From Armatimonadota bacterium (GTDB lineage Bacteria; Armatimonadota; Zipacnadia; JAUWAU01): DNA of 64,000 nucleotides. Shown here piece after piece: positions 44,529-53,483 of this stretch; positions within the stretch are counted from its first letter, which is position 1; each line of letters starts with the position of its first letter. Position numbers and translations under genes: made by a program. The DNA is taken from positions 1 to 64,000 of the forward strand of contig JAUWAU010000008.1 of the NCBI GenBank assembly GCA_030601885.1, written 5' to 3'. The notes below the pieces were generated by a model. It did no database searches and was not told the DNA's origin. It was given only the letters and a program-made list of their open reading frames with translations.

Positions 44529-46574
44529 ATGCCCGTCTACCTTCCGACTGCTGCAACCGGCAACTCGCGAGTGCTTGTCACGCTCGGCCCCGCCGGCGAG
44601 CTAATGGGGCTCTCGTACCCTCACATCGACTTCGCCCAAAACATTCGTGAGGGACTGACGGCGATCCACATCGCCCCAGCGGGCCGGCGCCCGGCGCGCG
44701 CGGTGTGGTTGTTTGATGATCGATGGGACCGCACGCAGTCATACGCTCCGGGGTCCAATGTTGTGCACACGACACTCGCCTCGGAGCCGCTGGGGCTGAC
44801 GGTGGAGATCACTGACGCGGTGCCGCCCGATTCGGCCCTGCTAGCGCGGCGATTCGTGCTCCGCAGCCACATCCCCACCGCAAGGACCGTGAGCGTCCTC
44901 CATTACTTCTACTTCACTCTCGGCGAGGTGCCGTGGAAGCAATCGGTGCGCTATCTGCCGGACGTAGGCGCAATGGTGCAGTATTTCCGCGACATCGCGG
45001 TCGCCGTCGGGGGTGACGCTTTCACGGCATTCCGCTGCGGTCGAGCGCGCGATGGCGAACGCAGCGCCAAGACGGACATAGCCGACGGGGCGCTGACGGG
45101 TCAGCCGGAGGACATCGGCGAGGTGGACTTCGCCGTCGCCTGGACGCTCAAACTGCGCACGCGCGCGCAAACGCGGGTGCTCATGATTTCCGCAGCCGAG
45201 ACAGAGGCGGCAGCCTTACGACAGCTCTCCGAGGCCAAGCAGACACGGTTCGCCCAGCTCGCCGCGGCAGCCCAACGCTCGGATCGGGCTTTCGGGCGTC
45301 TCCCGCGGAGAGCTTCCCCAGCAGTCCGTCGAGAAGGCGTGGCACGCGCCTGCGCATCGGCAGGCTCCACGGACACCCGAAGCAGCCCCGGCAAGCCCTC
45401 CATGGGGCCCGCTGGGGACGGGAGCTTTGCCGAGGCGCACGAACGCGCCGTTCTCTCCCTTCGCCTGCTGCAGGACGCCGAGACAGGCGCCATTGCTGCC
45501 GCGCCGGAGTTCGATCCCACCTACGAGAGGTGCGGCGGCTACGGCTACTGCTGGCCGCGCGACGGCGCCTACGCGGCAATGGCCCTGGCCGAGATAGGGC
45601 ACCGCGACGACGCCGAGCGGTTCCTGGATTGGTGCGCGGCGGCGCAGGGGGAAGACGGCTTGTGGCGCCAGCGCTACTGGGCCGACGCGTCGCTGGGGCC
45701 GTCCTGGTGCGCGCCGGAACGCCGCGAGCAGCTCGATCAATCGGCCACTGTGCTGTTTCTTGCCGGTAAGCTCCTTGCATCGCTGAGAGGAAGGCCGCGC
45801 ACCACATTCATGGATCGCCACGGCCTGATGATCGAGCGGGGCGCCAGGGCGCTCATCGCTGCCGCAGACCTGGAGCGAATGCATTGCCCGGCGTGCGACC
45901 TCTGGGAATCCTTCCAGGGGGCCTTTACCTACACTGCAGCGGCCATTCACGGTGCTCTCGGGCTCCTGCGCACGCCTATCGCGAAGCGGCTCGGCCCGGA
46001 CGCACAAAAGGCTGCCCGCGAGATACAGAGGGCGATCAAGAGCACGGTGTGCGGCAAGCTGTGGCTGGGCACGCACCTGGCGCGCGGAATCGCGACCGAC
46101 GGCTCCGTTGACGGGCACATCGACTCCTCGATCCTCGGCGCGCTGGAACCGTTCAATCTTCTCTCGTTGGACGATGAGGCGGAGCGGGCGATGGTGGAGC
46201 ACTCCGTGGCGACCATTGAGGAGCACCTGGGCACGTCCGGGGCGGACGGGAACGGCATCTTCCGTTTCCAGTTCGACACGTACCTGGGTGGTACCATCGG
46301 CTGCGTCAACACGCTGTGGCTGGCAAAGGTCCTGCTGCGCCTCGCACAGTGGTACCAGGGGCGGAATGACAAGCGCGCCGCGGACTATCTGCAGCGGGCG
46401 AAGTCGCACCTCCGGTTCTGCCTCAAGCACCGCACCCCGACCGGGCTATTCCCCGAGCTCATCGGCCGGACGCCCGACACCCCGTACTGGGCCGCACCGC
46501 ACGCGTGGGCCTCGGCTCTTTTCGTGGGGTGCGCGATGCTGTTGCAGTCAGTGGCCGGGGACCACGATGGTTAA
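44529..46574 (+). CDS. Glycoside hydrolase family 15 glucoamylase-like protein
   Basis: 681 aa from the ATG at 44529. The N-terminal 1-270 is the beta-sandwich of bacterial/archaeal glucoamylases. The (alpha/alpha)6 barrel follows, with YGYCWPRDGAYAAMALAEIG near 340 and the catalytic Glu in CDLWESFQGAFTYTAAA near 460. It would release glucose from alpha-glucan ends, next to the debranching enzyme. A segment around residues 250-295 (SDRAFGRLPRRASPAV onward) is Arg/Ala/Ser/Pro-rich and poorly conserved; it may be a local pair of compensating frameshifts or a flexible linker. No signal peptide is seen. Confidence 0.88.
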   Translation: MPVYLPTAATGNSRVLVTLGPAGELMGLSYPHIDFAQNIREGLTAIHIAPAGRRPARAVWLFDDRWDRTQSYAPGSNVVHTTLASEPLGLTVEITDAVPPDSALLARRFVLRSHIPTARTVSVLHYFYFTLGEVPWKQSVRYLPDVGAMVQYFRDIAVAVGGDAFTAFRCGRARDGERSAKTDIADGALTGQPEDIGEVDFAVAWTLKLRTRAQTRVLMISAAETEAAALRQLSEAKQTRFAQLAAAAQRSDRAFGRLPRRASPAVRREGVARACASAGSTDTRSSPGKPSMGPAGDGSFAEAHERAVLSLRLLQDAETGAIAAAPEFDPTYERCGGYGYCWPRDGAYAAMALAEIGHRDDAERFLDWCAAAQGEDGLWRQRYWADASLGPSWCAPERREQLDQSATVLFLAGKLLASLRGRPRTTFMDRHGLMIERGARALIAAADLERMHCPACDLWESFQGAFTYTAAAIHGALGLLRTPIAKRLGPDAQKAAREIQRAIKSTVCGKLWLGTHLARGIATDGSVDGHIDSSILGALEPFNLLSLDDEAERAMVEHSVATIEEHLGTSGADGNGIFRFQFDTYLGGTIGCVNTLWLAKVLLRLAQWYQGRNDKRAADYLQRAKSHLRFCLKHRTPTGLFPELIGRTPDTPYWAAPHAWASALFVGCAMLLQSVAGDHDG

Positions 46575-46655
46575 CGGTGGATCGTTGACGACCACAGCGC
46601 GTCCCGTGAGCCATTGGTGCCGGCGCCGATCCTTCGTAGTGCCTCCCGGCACTCC

Positions 46656-47906
46656 TCATTGCTTCTTCTGGGCAAGCTCGGCAAGCTTCTGCATCATCTG
46701 CTGCGCCGTCGTGGCGTACGGCGAGTTGGCGTAAGTGGCGCCGACCTGCTCCAGAGCCTGCTGTGCCCGGTTCAGGTCCCCGCCTCGGGCGTAACACTCG
46801 GCCATGGCGAGCTGCGACCGGGGCGCCAGCGCGGTCCGCGGCGCCGCCCGGGCGATAGCCGTATAGAGCCTGATCGCCTGGTCCGGCCGATTGGCGGAGA
46901 CGAGCATGTGAGCCCGTCGCTCCCTGATGCGGAGGCCTTCAGGGGTCTTGCCGTACCGGCTCTCGAGCTGCCCAAGTATGCTCAGCGCGGCCGGGAAATT
47001 CTTCTGCTCGGCGTGCAATTGTGCGATCGTCTCCTGGGCCTCCAATGAAACAAGCGTGTTCGGGTAACGGCTCGCCAGCTCTTGCAGCACACCGATGGCC
47101 CCAGCTTTGTCGCCCGCCCGAACCATCGCATCGCTGGCCCCGCGCAGCGCGTCGGCTACTCGCGGCAACTCCGGACGCGTCCGCGCCACCCGCCGGAAGG
47201 CATTAACTGCCTCCCGGAACCGCCGGAGCCCGGCCAGGCACTCGCCGGCTGCCATATCGACAAACCCGGTCTGCACCGCCTTGCTCAGCGGATACTCCCG
47301 CCCCAGCCGCTGGTAGATGGCGAGGGCCTGCTGGAACTGCCCTTGCGTCTGGTAACAGCGACCCAGACCCGCCAGGGCCTCTCCCGCCGCGACGAGCACG
47401 GGGTACTTGTCCACAAACTGCCGGTAGGCCGTTATCGCCCGGTCGAATTCCCCGAGCTCGAGGTAGATGTCGCCAAGCGCGATGTATGCGTCCTGGAATT
47501 CGGGCGTCCAGGGATAGGTCTTGCGCACCTCTTCGAATTCCTGAATGGCTTGCTCAGCGCGGCCCTGTCGGCGGAGCGTGTCGGCCACCTCGTATTGAGC
47601 CCGGGCCGCTTGCAGAGTGTTCGGCACAAGCTGGATGACCTCACGCCATGCCGCAATGGCCTGCCCCATCTGGCCTTGCTCTCGGAGGCACTCGCCGATG
47701 AGCAGCTTGGCGCCAGCTTTGACATTGGGCTGTTCCGCCATCTGGTAGGCTTGGTTGGCCATCGGAACGGCCTCTCTAAGCTGACCTCGCCGCTGCAGCT
47801 CCTCGGCCTGGCGCAGCATATCCGCCGCCATCTGTCCCGCAGCCGGCAGCGCAAGGCACGCCCCGCCAAGCAGCACGAGCACAGCAGACACGAATGTCTT
47901 TCTCAT
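46656..47906 (-). CDS. Secreted or lipoprotein-like TPR-repeat protein
   Basis: 416 aa. The ATG at 47906 is preferred because GGAGG lies nine bases before it, while an ATG at 47915 is too close. The signal peptide is MRKTFVSAVLVLLGGACLALPAAG. The remainder contains about ten tetratricopeptide repeats (for example QGQMGQAIAAWREVIQL, LGEFDRAITAYRQFVDKYPV, EQKNFPAALSILGQLESRYG). Such proteins scaffold envelope complexes, as BamD or CpoB/YbgF-like factors. No other envelope genes adjoin it, so a partner cannot be named. Confidence 0.88.
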   Translation of the reverse strand: MRKTFVSAVLVLLGGACLALPAAGQMAADMLRQAEELQRRGQLREAVPMANQAYQMAEQPNVKAGAKLLIGECLREQGQMGQAIAAWREVIQLVPNTLQAARAQYEVADTLRRQGRAEQAIQEFEEVRKTYPWTPEFQDAYIALGDIYLELGEFDRAITAYRQFVDKYPVLVAAGEALAGLGRCYQTQGQFQQALAIYQRLGREYPLSKAVQTGFVDMAAGECLAGLRRFREAVNAFRRVARTRPELPRVADALRGASDAMVRAGDKAGAIGVLQELASRYPNTLVSLEAQETIAQLHAEQKNFPAALSILGQLESRYGKTPEGLRIRERRAHMLVSANRPDQAIRLYTAIARAAPRTALAPRSQLAMAECYARGGDLNRAQQALEQVGATYANSPYATTAQQMMQKLAELAQKKQ

Positions 47907-48114
47907 AGCGATCATCCTCCGTTCGGCCTCACGTCACTAATATCGCAACGCTTCGTCGGCGTCAAGGTTCACTGCGCGTGATGCGGAACGATTTGCATCC
48001 ACAGCCGCTGCTGGTATACAATACGGCGGTGCGGCGGCGAGTGGCGGTTCACCAGCAGCGTGAAGGCGCTCGCCCGAGGTCAGACGGATACCCACGCAAC
48101 GGAGCGGCCGCGGC

Positions 48115-50040
48115 ATGAGGTGTCCGCACTGCAAATACGAGAACGCGAACGCGGCGGCGGTGTGTGCCGAATGCCTTCGGCCGCTCGAGCTGCCCCCTCT
48201 CCAGGACCGACTGCTCCACGAGCCCCCGCGGCCGAGGACTCGGCCCCCGTCCATAAGCGCCACGGTCACCCGCGCCATGCCTACTATATGTGTCGTCGCA
48301 CCGAGCTGGCGTGGGGGCGTCTCGTCTCCGTTGCCCAAGATCAATGAGCCGCGAGCCACGCATCGGTCGGCCCCGTCCATGCGCGCGGCTCCCGCTCCCA
48401 TCCCACGCCTGCCACGGGCCCGTGCGCCAGTGAGCGCGCCACCTGATGCAGCCGAGCTGGCAGCGGCACTGGCCGCCGTGCGAGGGCGAGCCCTGCGGGA
48501 GCCGGCGGAGCCGCCGGGCCGCGGGCCATCCGTCGCGGCTCAGGCCATTCGCGAAAGTCAGGGACTGCGTGCCCTCGCACCAACCATTCGTGGCCCTGTG
48601 TCCCCGCCCCTGCCTGCACTCGTCAAACCAGAGGCCGTTTGCCGGTCGGCGCCATGGCCAGTCACACGCCCGGCGCGCATCCCGCCCTTGCCCCGCGCCC
48701 GGCCGATACCGAAGCCGGCTCCCGCTGTGGTGAAGCCAGCGCTCCGCGAGCAGGCGGCGCTGCCGCCTCGCGTCCCGGCAATGGCCGCGCGAGCGTTCCG
48801 GGAGACGCACCAACCTGCAGCCTTCGCTCAGAGGCGCATGGAGCTGCGGTCCACCGAATTGCCCAGGATCATACGGCCAGCGGCGGGGATGGCGCTGCCA
48901 CCGTCGCCTGCGGCACGGCCTGCCCCTGTGCCGACTCTCCCCAGGGCGCCCGCACCGGACACCGGCCCAGATCGTGCCGAGCAGCTACGCCGTCTCGCCG
49001 ACCGGGCGCTGCAGAAGCCCACGGCGCCAGTGGCCCGCCTCCCATCTGTCCCCGCCGCGGCGGGCCAGCCCACCGATGCGGCGCCTCTCGGTGCAGCAAG
49101 CGCTCCTGCCGTCGTTCCCGGGCCACTGCCCGAGGCACTAAGCGCCCCTTCGGGGCGACAAGGCATGCAGGCAGGGATGCCTGCGCTCCCGGCCAGCGAC
49201 GATGTGCCCGATGCCGGGAGCGCAGGCTTCCAGCCTGCAGTGATATGTTTTCCTATGGATGTACTAGGTGCAGCGCTGGCCCGGCCACTAGAATCAGTGC
49301 CACGAGGGCGCCCTGCTGCACTGCCACATTTGCCACCCGCACCAACTCCGACCGCACCCCTGCCCACGCCGCTCCCAGCGGTCGTCTCCGCGCCCGGCAT
49401 GCGCCTGTATCCGCCGCTGCCCATCGTGCTCCTCTGCGTGATCCTGCTCCCGCTGGTTGGGATCGCGGCCTACTATGCATCCAAGCGCTTCGCCCCTCGC
49501 ATGGCCCCGACAGCGATGATGCCAGGCCAAGGCGACGATGCCTATGTGATGGCCGTCCAAGACATTTGGGGTAAGGCGATGGTCGGGTTCGAACGATTCG
49601 GCTCAGCCACGTCCGAGGGGAATCTGAGGGACATTGCCGAGGTTGCCTGCGAGCTCCGGATCGAGTTAGACGTGCTTGGGCTCGACGCGTACGACGTTGA
49701 ACCGCCCACTGACATGGCGAGCGCACACAAGTCCCTGCTCGCCGCTCTGGACCACTTCTCCCTGGTGTTCGAGCGAGCCGAGACGCTTGCCTCTAATCCG
49801 CTGGACGAGGGCGCGGCCGGCCGCAGCGCCGAGCTGCTGTCTGCGGCGGCGCAGCAGGCGCGTTCCGCGGACGCAGCACTGGGAGCGGAGATCGACGGGC
49901 TGGAGCCGCTCCTGAGCGTCGAGGTGTGGACCCACGTGAACGCCGTCGAGGAGATGGCGAAGCAGGCGCGCAGGAGCGCGCTCGGCAGTGCTCGGTCGCC
50001 AGCAGCCCAAGGAGAGCGCACTACTGATTCGCGGGAGTGA
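48115..50040 (+). CDS. Zinc-ribbon, proline-rich membrane protein with in-frame repeat insertion
   Basis: 641 aa. Residues 1-22 form a zinc ribbon (CPHCKYENANAAAVCAECL). Residues 25-430 are low-complexity and Pro/Ala/Arg-rich. A transmembrane helix (LPIVLLCVILLPLVGIAAYY) lies near 432-455, followed by a 180-aa helical exterior domain. Codons 341-376 coincide with a dispersed palindromic repeat (49136-49240), which gives residues MQAGMPALPASDDVP and AGSAGFQPA. The gene is followed directly by the sugar isomerase gene. The function is unknown; the layout suggests an envelope sensor or scaffold. Confidence 0.7.
   Translation: MRCPHCKYENANAAAVCAECLRPLELPPLQDRLLHEPPRPRTRPPSISATVTRAMPTICVVAPSWRGGVSSPLPKINEPRATHRSAPSMRAAPAPIPRLPRARAPVSAPPDAAELAAALAAVRGRALREPAEPPGRGPSVAAQAIRESQGLRALAPTIRGPVSPPLPALVKPEAVCRSAPWPVTRPARIPPLPRARPIPKPAPAVVKPALREQAALPPRVPAMAARAFRETHQPAAFAQRRMELRSTELPRIIRPAAGMALPPSPAARPAPVPTLPRAPAPDTGPDRAEQLRRLADRALQKPTAPVARLPSVPAAAGQPTDAAPLGAASAPAVVPGPLPEALSAPSGRQGMQAGMPALPASDDVPDAGSAGFQPAVICFPMDVLGAALARPLESVPRGRPAALPHLPPAPTPTAPLPTPLPAVVSAPGMRLYPPLPIVLLCVILLPLVGIAAYYASKRFAPRMAPTAMMPGQGDDAYVMAVQDIWGKAMVGFERFGSATSEGNLRDIAEVACELRIELDVLGLDAYDVEPPTDMASAHKSLLAALDHFSLVFERAETLASNPLDEGAAGRSAELLSAAAQQARSADAALGAEIDGLEPLLSVEVWTHVNAVEEMAKQARRSALGSARSPAAQGERTTDSRE
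49136..49240. repeat. Dispersed palindromic repeat inside the zinc-ribbon gene
   Basis: Composite of three parts: a 23-bp block ending GCCCCTTCGGGGCGA (49136-49158), a hairpin GCAGGCA-ggga-TGCCTGC (49167-49184), and a distal GGGAGCGCAGGCTTCCAGCC segment near 49216-49238. The reverse complement of the same three parts in the same order lies at 63708-63945. The copy stays in frame with the host gene. Confidence 0.75.
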
Positions 50041-50045
50041 ATCCT

Positions 50046-50873
50046 ATGAAAAAAGCCATCAGCGCGTGGTCGTTCCCGGCGGAGCTATCCATCGCAACAC
50101 GATTGGAGCAGGCAAGCGCGGCCGGGTTCGATGGCATTGAATTGACCCTCGAGGAGACCGGCGAGCTGTCACTGGAGTCCGCGGTCGATGACGTGAAGCG
50201 CCTTGGCACAATGGCGGCGGACATTCGCCTGGAGCTGCCGAGCCTGGCGACGATACTATGCGGTCTGCATCCCGTTATTAGCCCCGATGCGGCCACCGAA
50301 GTGCGAGGGCGCGACATACTGAAAAAGTATCTCGAGTTTGCCGCGACGCTGGAAGTTCCCTATGTGCTGGTCGTGCCCGGCATGGTCACGCCGGAGCTGC
50401 CATACGACGAGGCATACAAGCGGCTGGTGGATATATACCCTCAACTCGGCGACGAAGCGAAGGAGCACGGCGTCACGATATGCGTCGAGAACGTGTGGAA
50501 CAAGTTCCTCCTGAGCCCGCTGGAGTTCCGGGATGCCATCGACGCCATCGACCACCCCAACGTTCGAGCGTACTTCGATGTGGGCAACGTCATGCTCACC
50601 GGGTATCCGGATCAGTGGATCAGGATTCTCGGTGAGCGCATCGCGACAGTGCACGTCAAGGACTTCAGGACGTCCATCGGAAACCTCGACGGATTCGTGG
50701 ACTTGCTCGAGGGCGATGTGCCGTGGGACAGGGTCATGGCGGCATTTCGCGAGGTCGGCTACGACTATTACCTGACGGCGGAAATGATGCCGCCATATAA
50801 GCACCACAACGCCCGCCTGCTGGAGGCCAGCGCGCGCAGCCTCGACGCCATCATTGCCGGGGGCGACACGTAA
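50046..50873 (+). CDS. Sugar phosphate isomerase/epimerase-family TIM-barrel protein
   Basis: 275 aa from the ATG at 50046 (GGGAG upstream). The (beta/alpha)8 pattern of xylose-isomerase-like/AP endonuclease 2 proteins is clear: SAAGFDGIELTLEE near 25-38, EHGVTICVENVWNKF near 140, VRAYFDVGNVML near 175 (metal-binding Asp) and IATVHVKDFR near 203. These enzymes isomerise or epimerise sugars and inositols using metal ions. Its stop-proximal start overlaps the upstream gene, so they probably share a transcript. It ends convergent with the Spy-like gene, with a hairpin between. Confidence 0.9.
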   Translation: MKKAISAWSFPAELSIATRLEQASAAGFDGIELTLEETGELSLESAVDDVKRLGTMAADIRLELPSLATILCGLHPVISPDAATEVRGRDILKKYLEFAATLEVPYVLVVPGMVTPELPYDEAYKRLVDIYPQLGDEAKEHGVTICVENVWNKFLLSPLEFRDAIDAIDHPNVRAYFDVGNVMLTGYPDQWIRILGERIATVHVKDFRTSIGNLDGFVDLLEGDVPWDRVMAAFREVGYDYYLTAEMMPPYKHHNARLLEASARSLDAIIAGGDT

Positions 50874-50878
50874 ACACG

Positions 50879-50912
50879 GGGCCGGTGGCGTTTTGCTGCT
50901 GACCACCGGCCC
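50879..50912. terminator. Hairpin between convergent genes
   Basis: A perfect 10-bp stem, GGGCCGGTGG (50879-50888) with CCACCGGCCC (50903-50912), and a 14-nt loop. There is no clear U-run, so it may act as a weak bidirectional terminator or mRNA-end stabiliser. Confidence 0.5.
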
Positions 50913-50942
50913 GTTCGCACTGCCCAGCCGTTTGCAACCGGC

Positions 50943-51527
50943 CTACGGAGCGGCGCCGCGGGGGCCTCGTGCGCCGCGTTCTCCTGCTCCTGGGGGGCCA
51001 GGCCTGCCGCCTCTGCCCATGAATCCCATCCCCATGCCGCCCAGGCCATTGTCCAGGACGCCCATCGAAAGCAGCGCGGCGTGCAGCTTCGCCCTGTCGG
51101 CCAGCTTGAGCTTTGCCTTGAGATCGGCCTCGCCCTTGGCGACCGTGTCCAGCGCCGCCTTCATGGCGGCCTCATACTTGCTCACGGCCTCCTTGGCCTG
51201 CGCCTCGGTGGCCTCCGCCCCGGCAGCCTCGCGAAGGCTCTGCAGTTGCTGTCTCAGCGGCATAAGCGCTCTGAGCCTGGCCTGCACGAACGCCGAGATC
51301 GCTTGTGCCTCTTCTTCGGTTGCGCCTGCGGCCGTCAAGCGCTGACGCATCGCCTCGCGATACTGGTCCATCCGCCGAGCCGCCCCGCCACCCGCACCCG
51401 GCGCCTGGGCGATCTGGGTGCCTGCCGTCTCAGCAGGCCGTTCTGTCTGGCTGATAGCGACGGCCATGACACCGGCGAAGACCAGCATGGCAATGCCCGC
51501 AATGATTACGCTTTTCATGCCTTTCAT
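50943..51527 (-). CDS. Small exported Spy/CpxP-like helical protein
   Basis: 194 aa from the ATG at 51527 (AGGAGG seven bases upstream). A signal peptide (MKSVIIAGIAMLVFAGVMAV) leads to a charged helical region, 50-150, with a pattern like LTAAGATEEEAQAISAFVQA and LRALMPLRQQLQSLREAAG, as in periplasmic Spy/CpxP-type chaperones. The tail is Gly/Pro/Arg-rich. It is probably an extracytoplasmic stress or metal-response protein; the family call is by pattern only. Confidence 0.6.
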   Translation of the reverse strand: MKGMKSVIIAGIAMLVFAGVMAVAISQTERPAETAGTQIAQAPGAGGGAARRMDQYREAMRQRLTAAGATEEEAQAISAFVQARLRALMPLRQQLQSLREAAGAEATEAQAKEAVSKYEAAMKAALDTVAKGEADLKAKLKLADRAKLHAALLSMGVLDNGLGGMGMGFMGRGGRPGPPGAGERGARGPRGAAP

Positions 51528-51645
51528 GCGTCATCCTCCTTGCCTGAGATGGGCACAACGTGGCTACTGCCGGAAGCTCCCGGCTGGTTATATTACAAGG
51601 ACGCCGCTCGTCCCTTCATGTTCGCCGTGTTTTTCCCAGCGCGAG

Positions 51646-51753
51646 ATGCCATCTGGCGCTGGACAGCGCAGAGGCAAGTTGCCCGGCTTCGGTCCCGGCA
51701 AGTGCTGTGCCGGAAAAGGACTCTGCATGCCATGCGGCGAATGGGTGCTTTGA
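51646..51753 (+). CDS. Possible 35-aa cysteine-rich small protein
   Basis: A short frame gives a Gly/Lys-rich start followed by GKCCAGKGLCMPCGEWVL, with a CC-x5-C-x2-C pattern that could bind metal. Start context is weak. It lies just upstream of a Lys-rich small frame and may be chance; the clean Cys spacing makes it worth listing. Confidence 0.3.
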   Translation: MPSGAGQRRGKLPGFGPGKCCAGKGLCMPCGEWVL

Positions 51754-51813
51754 GGTATCCCGAGCAGGGGAGGCTCGAACGCTCGTTTTGCGCCGTAGAA
51801 GGGAGTGCCTGCT

Positions 51814-51903
51814 ATGCCCAGAGGAAGGGGCGGCCGCAAGGTTCCGCCACGGAGGAAAAAGCTCAGGAAAAAGAAGGCGAAGAAGAAGGACAAAAAGGAG
51901 TGA
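51814..51903 (+). CDS. Possible 29-aa lysine/arginine-rich small protein
   Basis: The ATG at 51814 is preceded by GGGAG at suitable distance. The 29 codons give MPRGRGGRKVPPRRKKLRK then a run of Lys/Ala and a TGA at 51901. About 60% of residues are basic, as in the small ribosome-associated or nucleic-acid-binding proteins. It ends where the 117-bp repeat region begins. Confidence 0.4.
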   Translation: MPRGRGGRKVPPRRKKLRKKKAKKKDKKE

Positions 51904-51949
51904 GCTTGGCTGCTCCGGGTACACGCCCGGGGATCCGAATCTTCCGAGC

Positions 51950-52184
51950 AGTTGCCCATGCCCCATTGGGACGCCCGGAAACGATGAAGATGTGCATGGG
52001 CTGTAACCCACCGGAGCGAGCCGCTCCGGCTACAACGGGTGAGCCGACGAGCGAAATCTTCGGGGTAGTTGCCCATGCCCCGTTGGGACGCCCGGAAACG
52101 ATGAAGATGTGCATGGGCTGTAACCCACCGGAGCGAGCCGCTCCGGCTACAAAGGGTAGGCGGAGGGCTAAATCTTCGGGGTAG
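51950..52184. repeat. Two tandem copies of a 117-bp repeat
   Basis: 51950-52066 and 52067-52184 are near-identical. Each has a palindrome CCGGAGCGAGCCGCTCCGG at its centre followed by CTACAA and ends AATCTTCGGGGTAG; a partial further end AATCTTCGAGGTAG is at 52272-52285. A related unit lies at 30626-30680. The remaining gap 52185-52286 contains only another small stem (CTGTGGCGAGCCACAG). Confidence 0.8.
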
Positions 52185-52286
52185 AGGCCTCGGCTGGCGC
52201 ACGGCCCGTGGGAGCGCTGACACGGCGCTGTGGCGAGCCACAGGTACTCGCCTACAGAAAGGCACACGACCAAATCTTCGAGGTAG

Positions 52287-53483
52287 CTAGTCGCCGAAGA
52301 CTAGCTCGAAGATCCTGTTGTAGTATGCGCTGAACGAGAGCCCGGCAACAACGACGACGACAATGGCGCCGACGAAGACCACCGCCAGGTAGGTACTCCA
52401 CTTCAGGCGCCCGAGCCTCGCCTCGCTCTCGCTCTGGTACAGGCCCGCGAGATGGCGCAGAGATTCCGGCAGTGTTCCGCTCTCCTCGCCCGTGGCCACC
52501 ATCCCGACGGCCGTTGACGGGAACACGCCCGCCGAGCGCAGGACCTGCGCGACCCGTGCCCCCTGGCGCATCAGCGGCGCCTCGCGGAGTATTGGTCCGG
52601 CCAACGTCACGTTGGCCGTCGCCCCTGCAGCAGCCTCCACGCAGTCCGCCACCGGCACTCCGGCCTCGTACATTGCCGCCATGGTCCGCAGAAAGCGCAC
52701 CGTCGCCGCCTGCCGTACGATCGGCCCGGTGAGCGGGTAGTATATGGCCAACCAGTCATGAACGCGGCGCAGTCGCGGCGTGCTGAGGGCTATGTGGATC
52801 AGCTTCATGCCGCCGAGTATGACGACGATTATTGGCAGCAGGTGGTACAGGACGTGGCGGCCGTACGCGGCGAAATTCGCCAAGCTGAAGGTCTCCTGGA
52901 TTATGTACCGGGGCAGACTCGGGAGGCAAATGCCGATGCACACCACCGCCCCAAGATAAAGCTTTTGCAGGAGAACAGATCGCCGCAGTTTGACTTCGAG
53001 CTCGTATTGCTCGGCCACTTCGTCGCAGACCACATCCAGGCGGCCGGTGCGCTCGCCAACTTCCATCATCTGCGGCACGAATGGCCCGAAAACGTAGCCG
53101 CGCCGGCGAAAGGCCTCCGAGATGTGCTCCCCGCCGGCCGCCTCGCTGGCGATGCTGCGCAGCATGCGACGCAGGCGCCCACTCTCGATGCGGTCCTGCA
53201 CGGCGGTGAGAGCAGCGTGCGGGGTAACGCCGGCACGCAGTAGTGCGGCAAGCTGCCGGAACAGCAGGGCAACTTGTGCCTTGTTCAGCGGCAGTAGCGC
53301 GTGCAGCAGGCTCCATTGCCGCCCGGCGATGGCGATGGGCTTTGCGGCCACGTCCTCCAGATCGGTGAGCCAGATGCCCTGACCGCGTAACTCCGCCAGC
53401 GCCGCCTGCTTATTGGCCGCTTGGAGCGTCCCTCCCACTGCAGTCCCATCCGCGGTGTTGCCACGGTATTCGAACACGGGCAT
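52287..53483 (-). CDS. GspF/PilC-like type II secretion inner-membrane protein
   Basis: 398 aa from the ATG at 53483. Opens MPVFEYRGNTADGTAVGGTL, typical of GspF/PilC. Two repeated cytoplasmic helical domains (65-190 and 270-370, e.g. LLFRQLAALLRAGVTPHAAL and VRFLRTMAAMYEAGVPVADC) and three membrane segments (near 195, 225 and 370) match the family. It would be the platform of a type II secretion or type IV pilus machine. No other gsp/pil genes are present, an isolated copy is therefore unusual. Confidence 0.88.
   Translation of the reverse strand: MPVFEYRGNTADGTAVGGTLQAANKQAALAELRGQGIWLTDLEDVAAKPIAIAGRQWSLLHALLPLNKAQVALLFRQLAALLRAGVTPHAALTAVQDRIESGRLRRMLRSIASEAAGGEHISEAFRRRGYVFGPFVPQMMEVGERTGRLDVVCDEVAEQYELEVKLRRSVLLQKLYLGAVVCIGICLPSLPRYIIQETFSLANFAAYGRHVLYHLLPIIVVILGGMKLIHIALSTPRLRRVHDWLAIYYPLTGPIVRQAATVRFLRTMAAMYEAGVPVADCVEAAAGATANVTLAGPILREAPLMRQGARVAQVLRSAGVFPSTAVGMVATGEESGTLPESLRHLAGLYQSESEARLGRLKWSTYLAVVFVGAIVVVVVAGLSFSAYYNRIFELVFGD

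Noticed and set aside
49584..49594. GGGTTCGAACG resembling a tRNA T-loop
   Set aside because: Lies inside a coding region and no matching acceptor, D or anticodon stems surround it.
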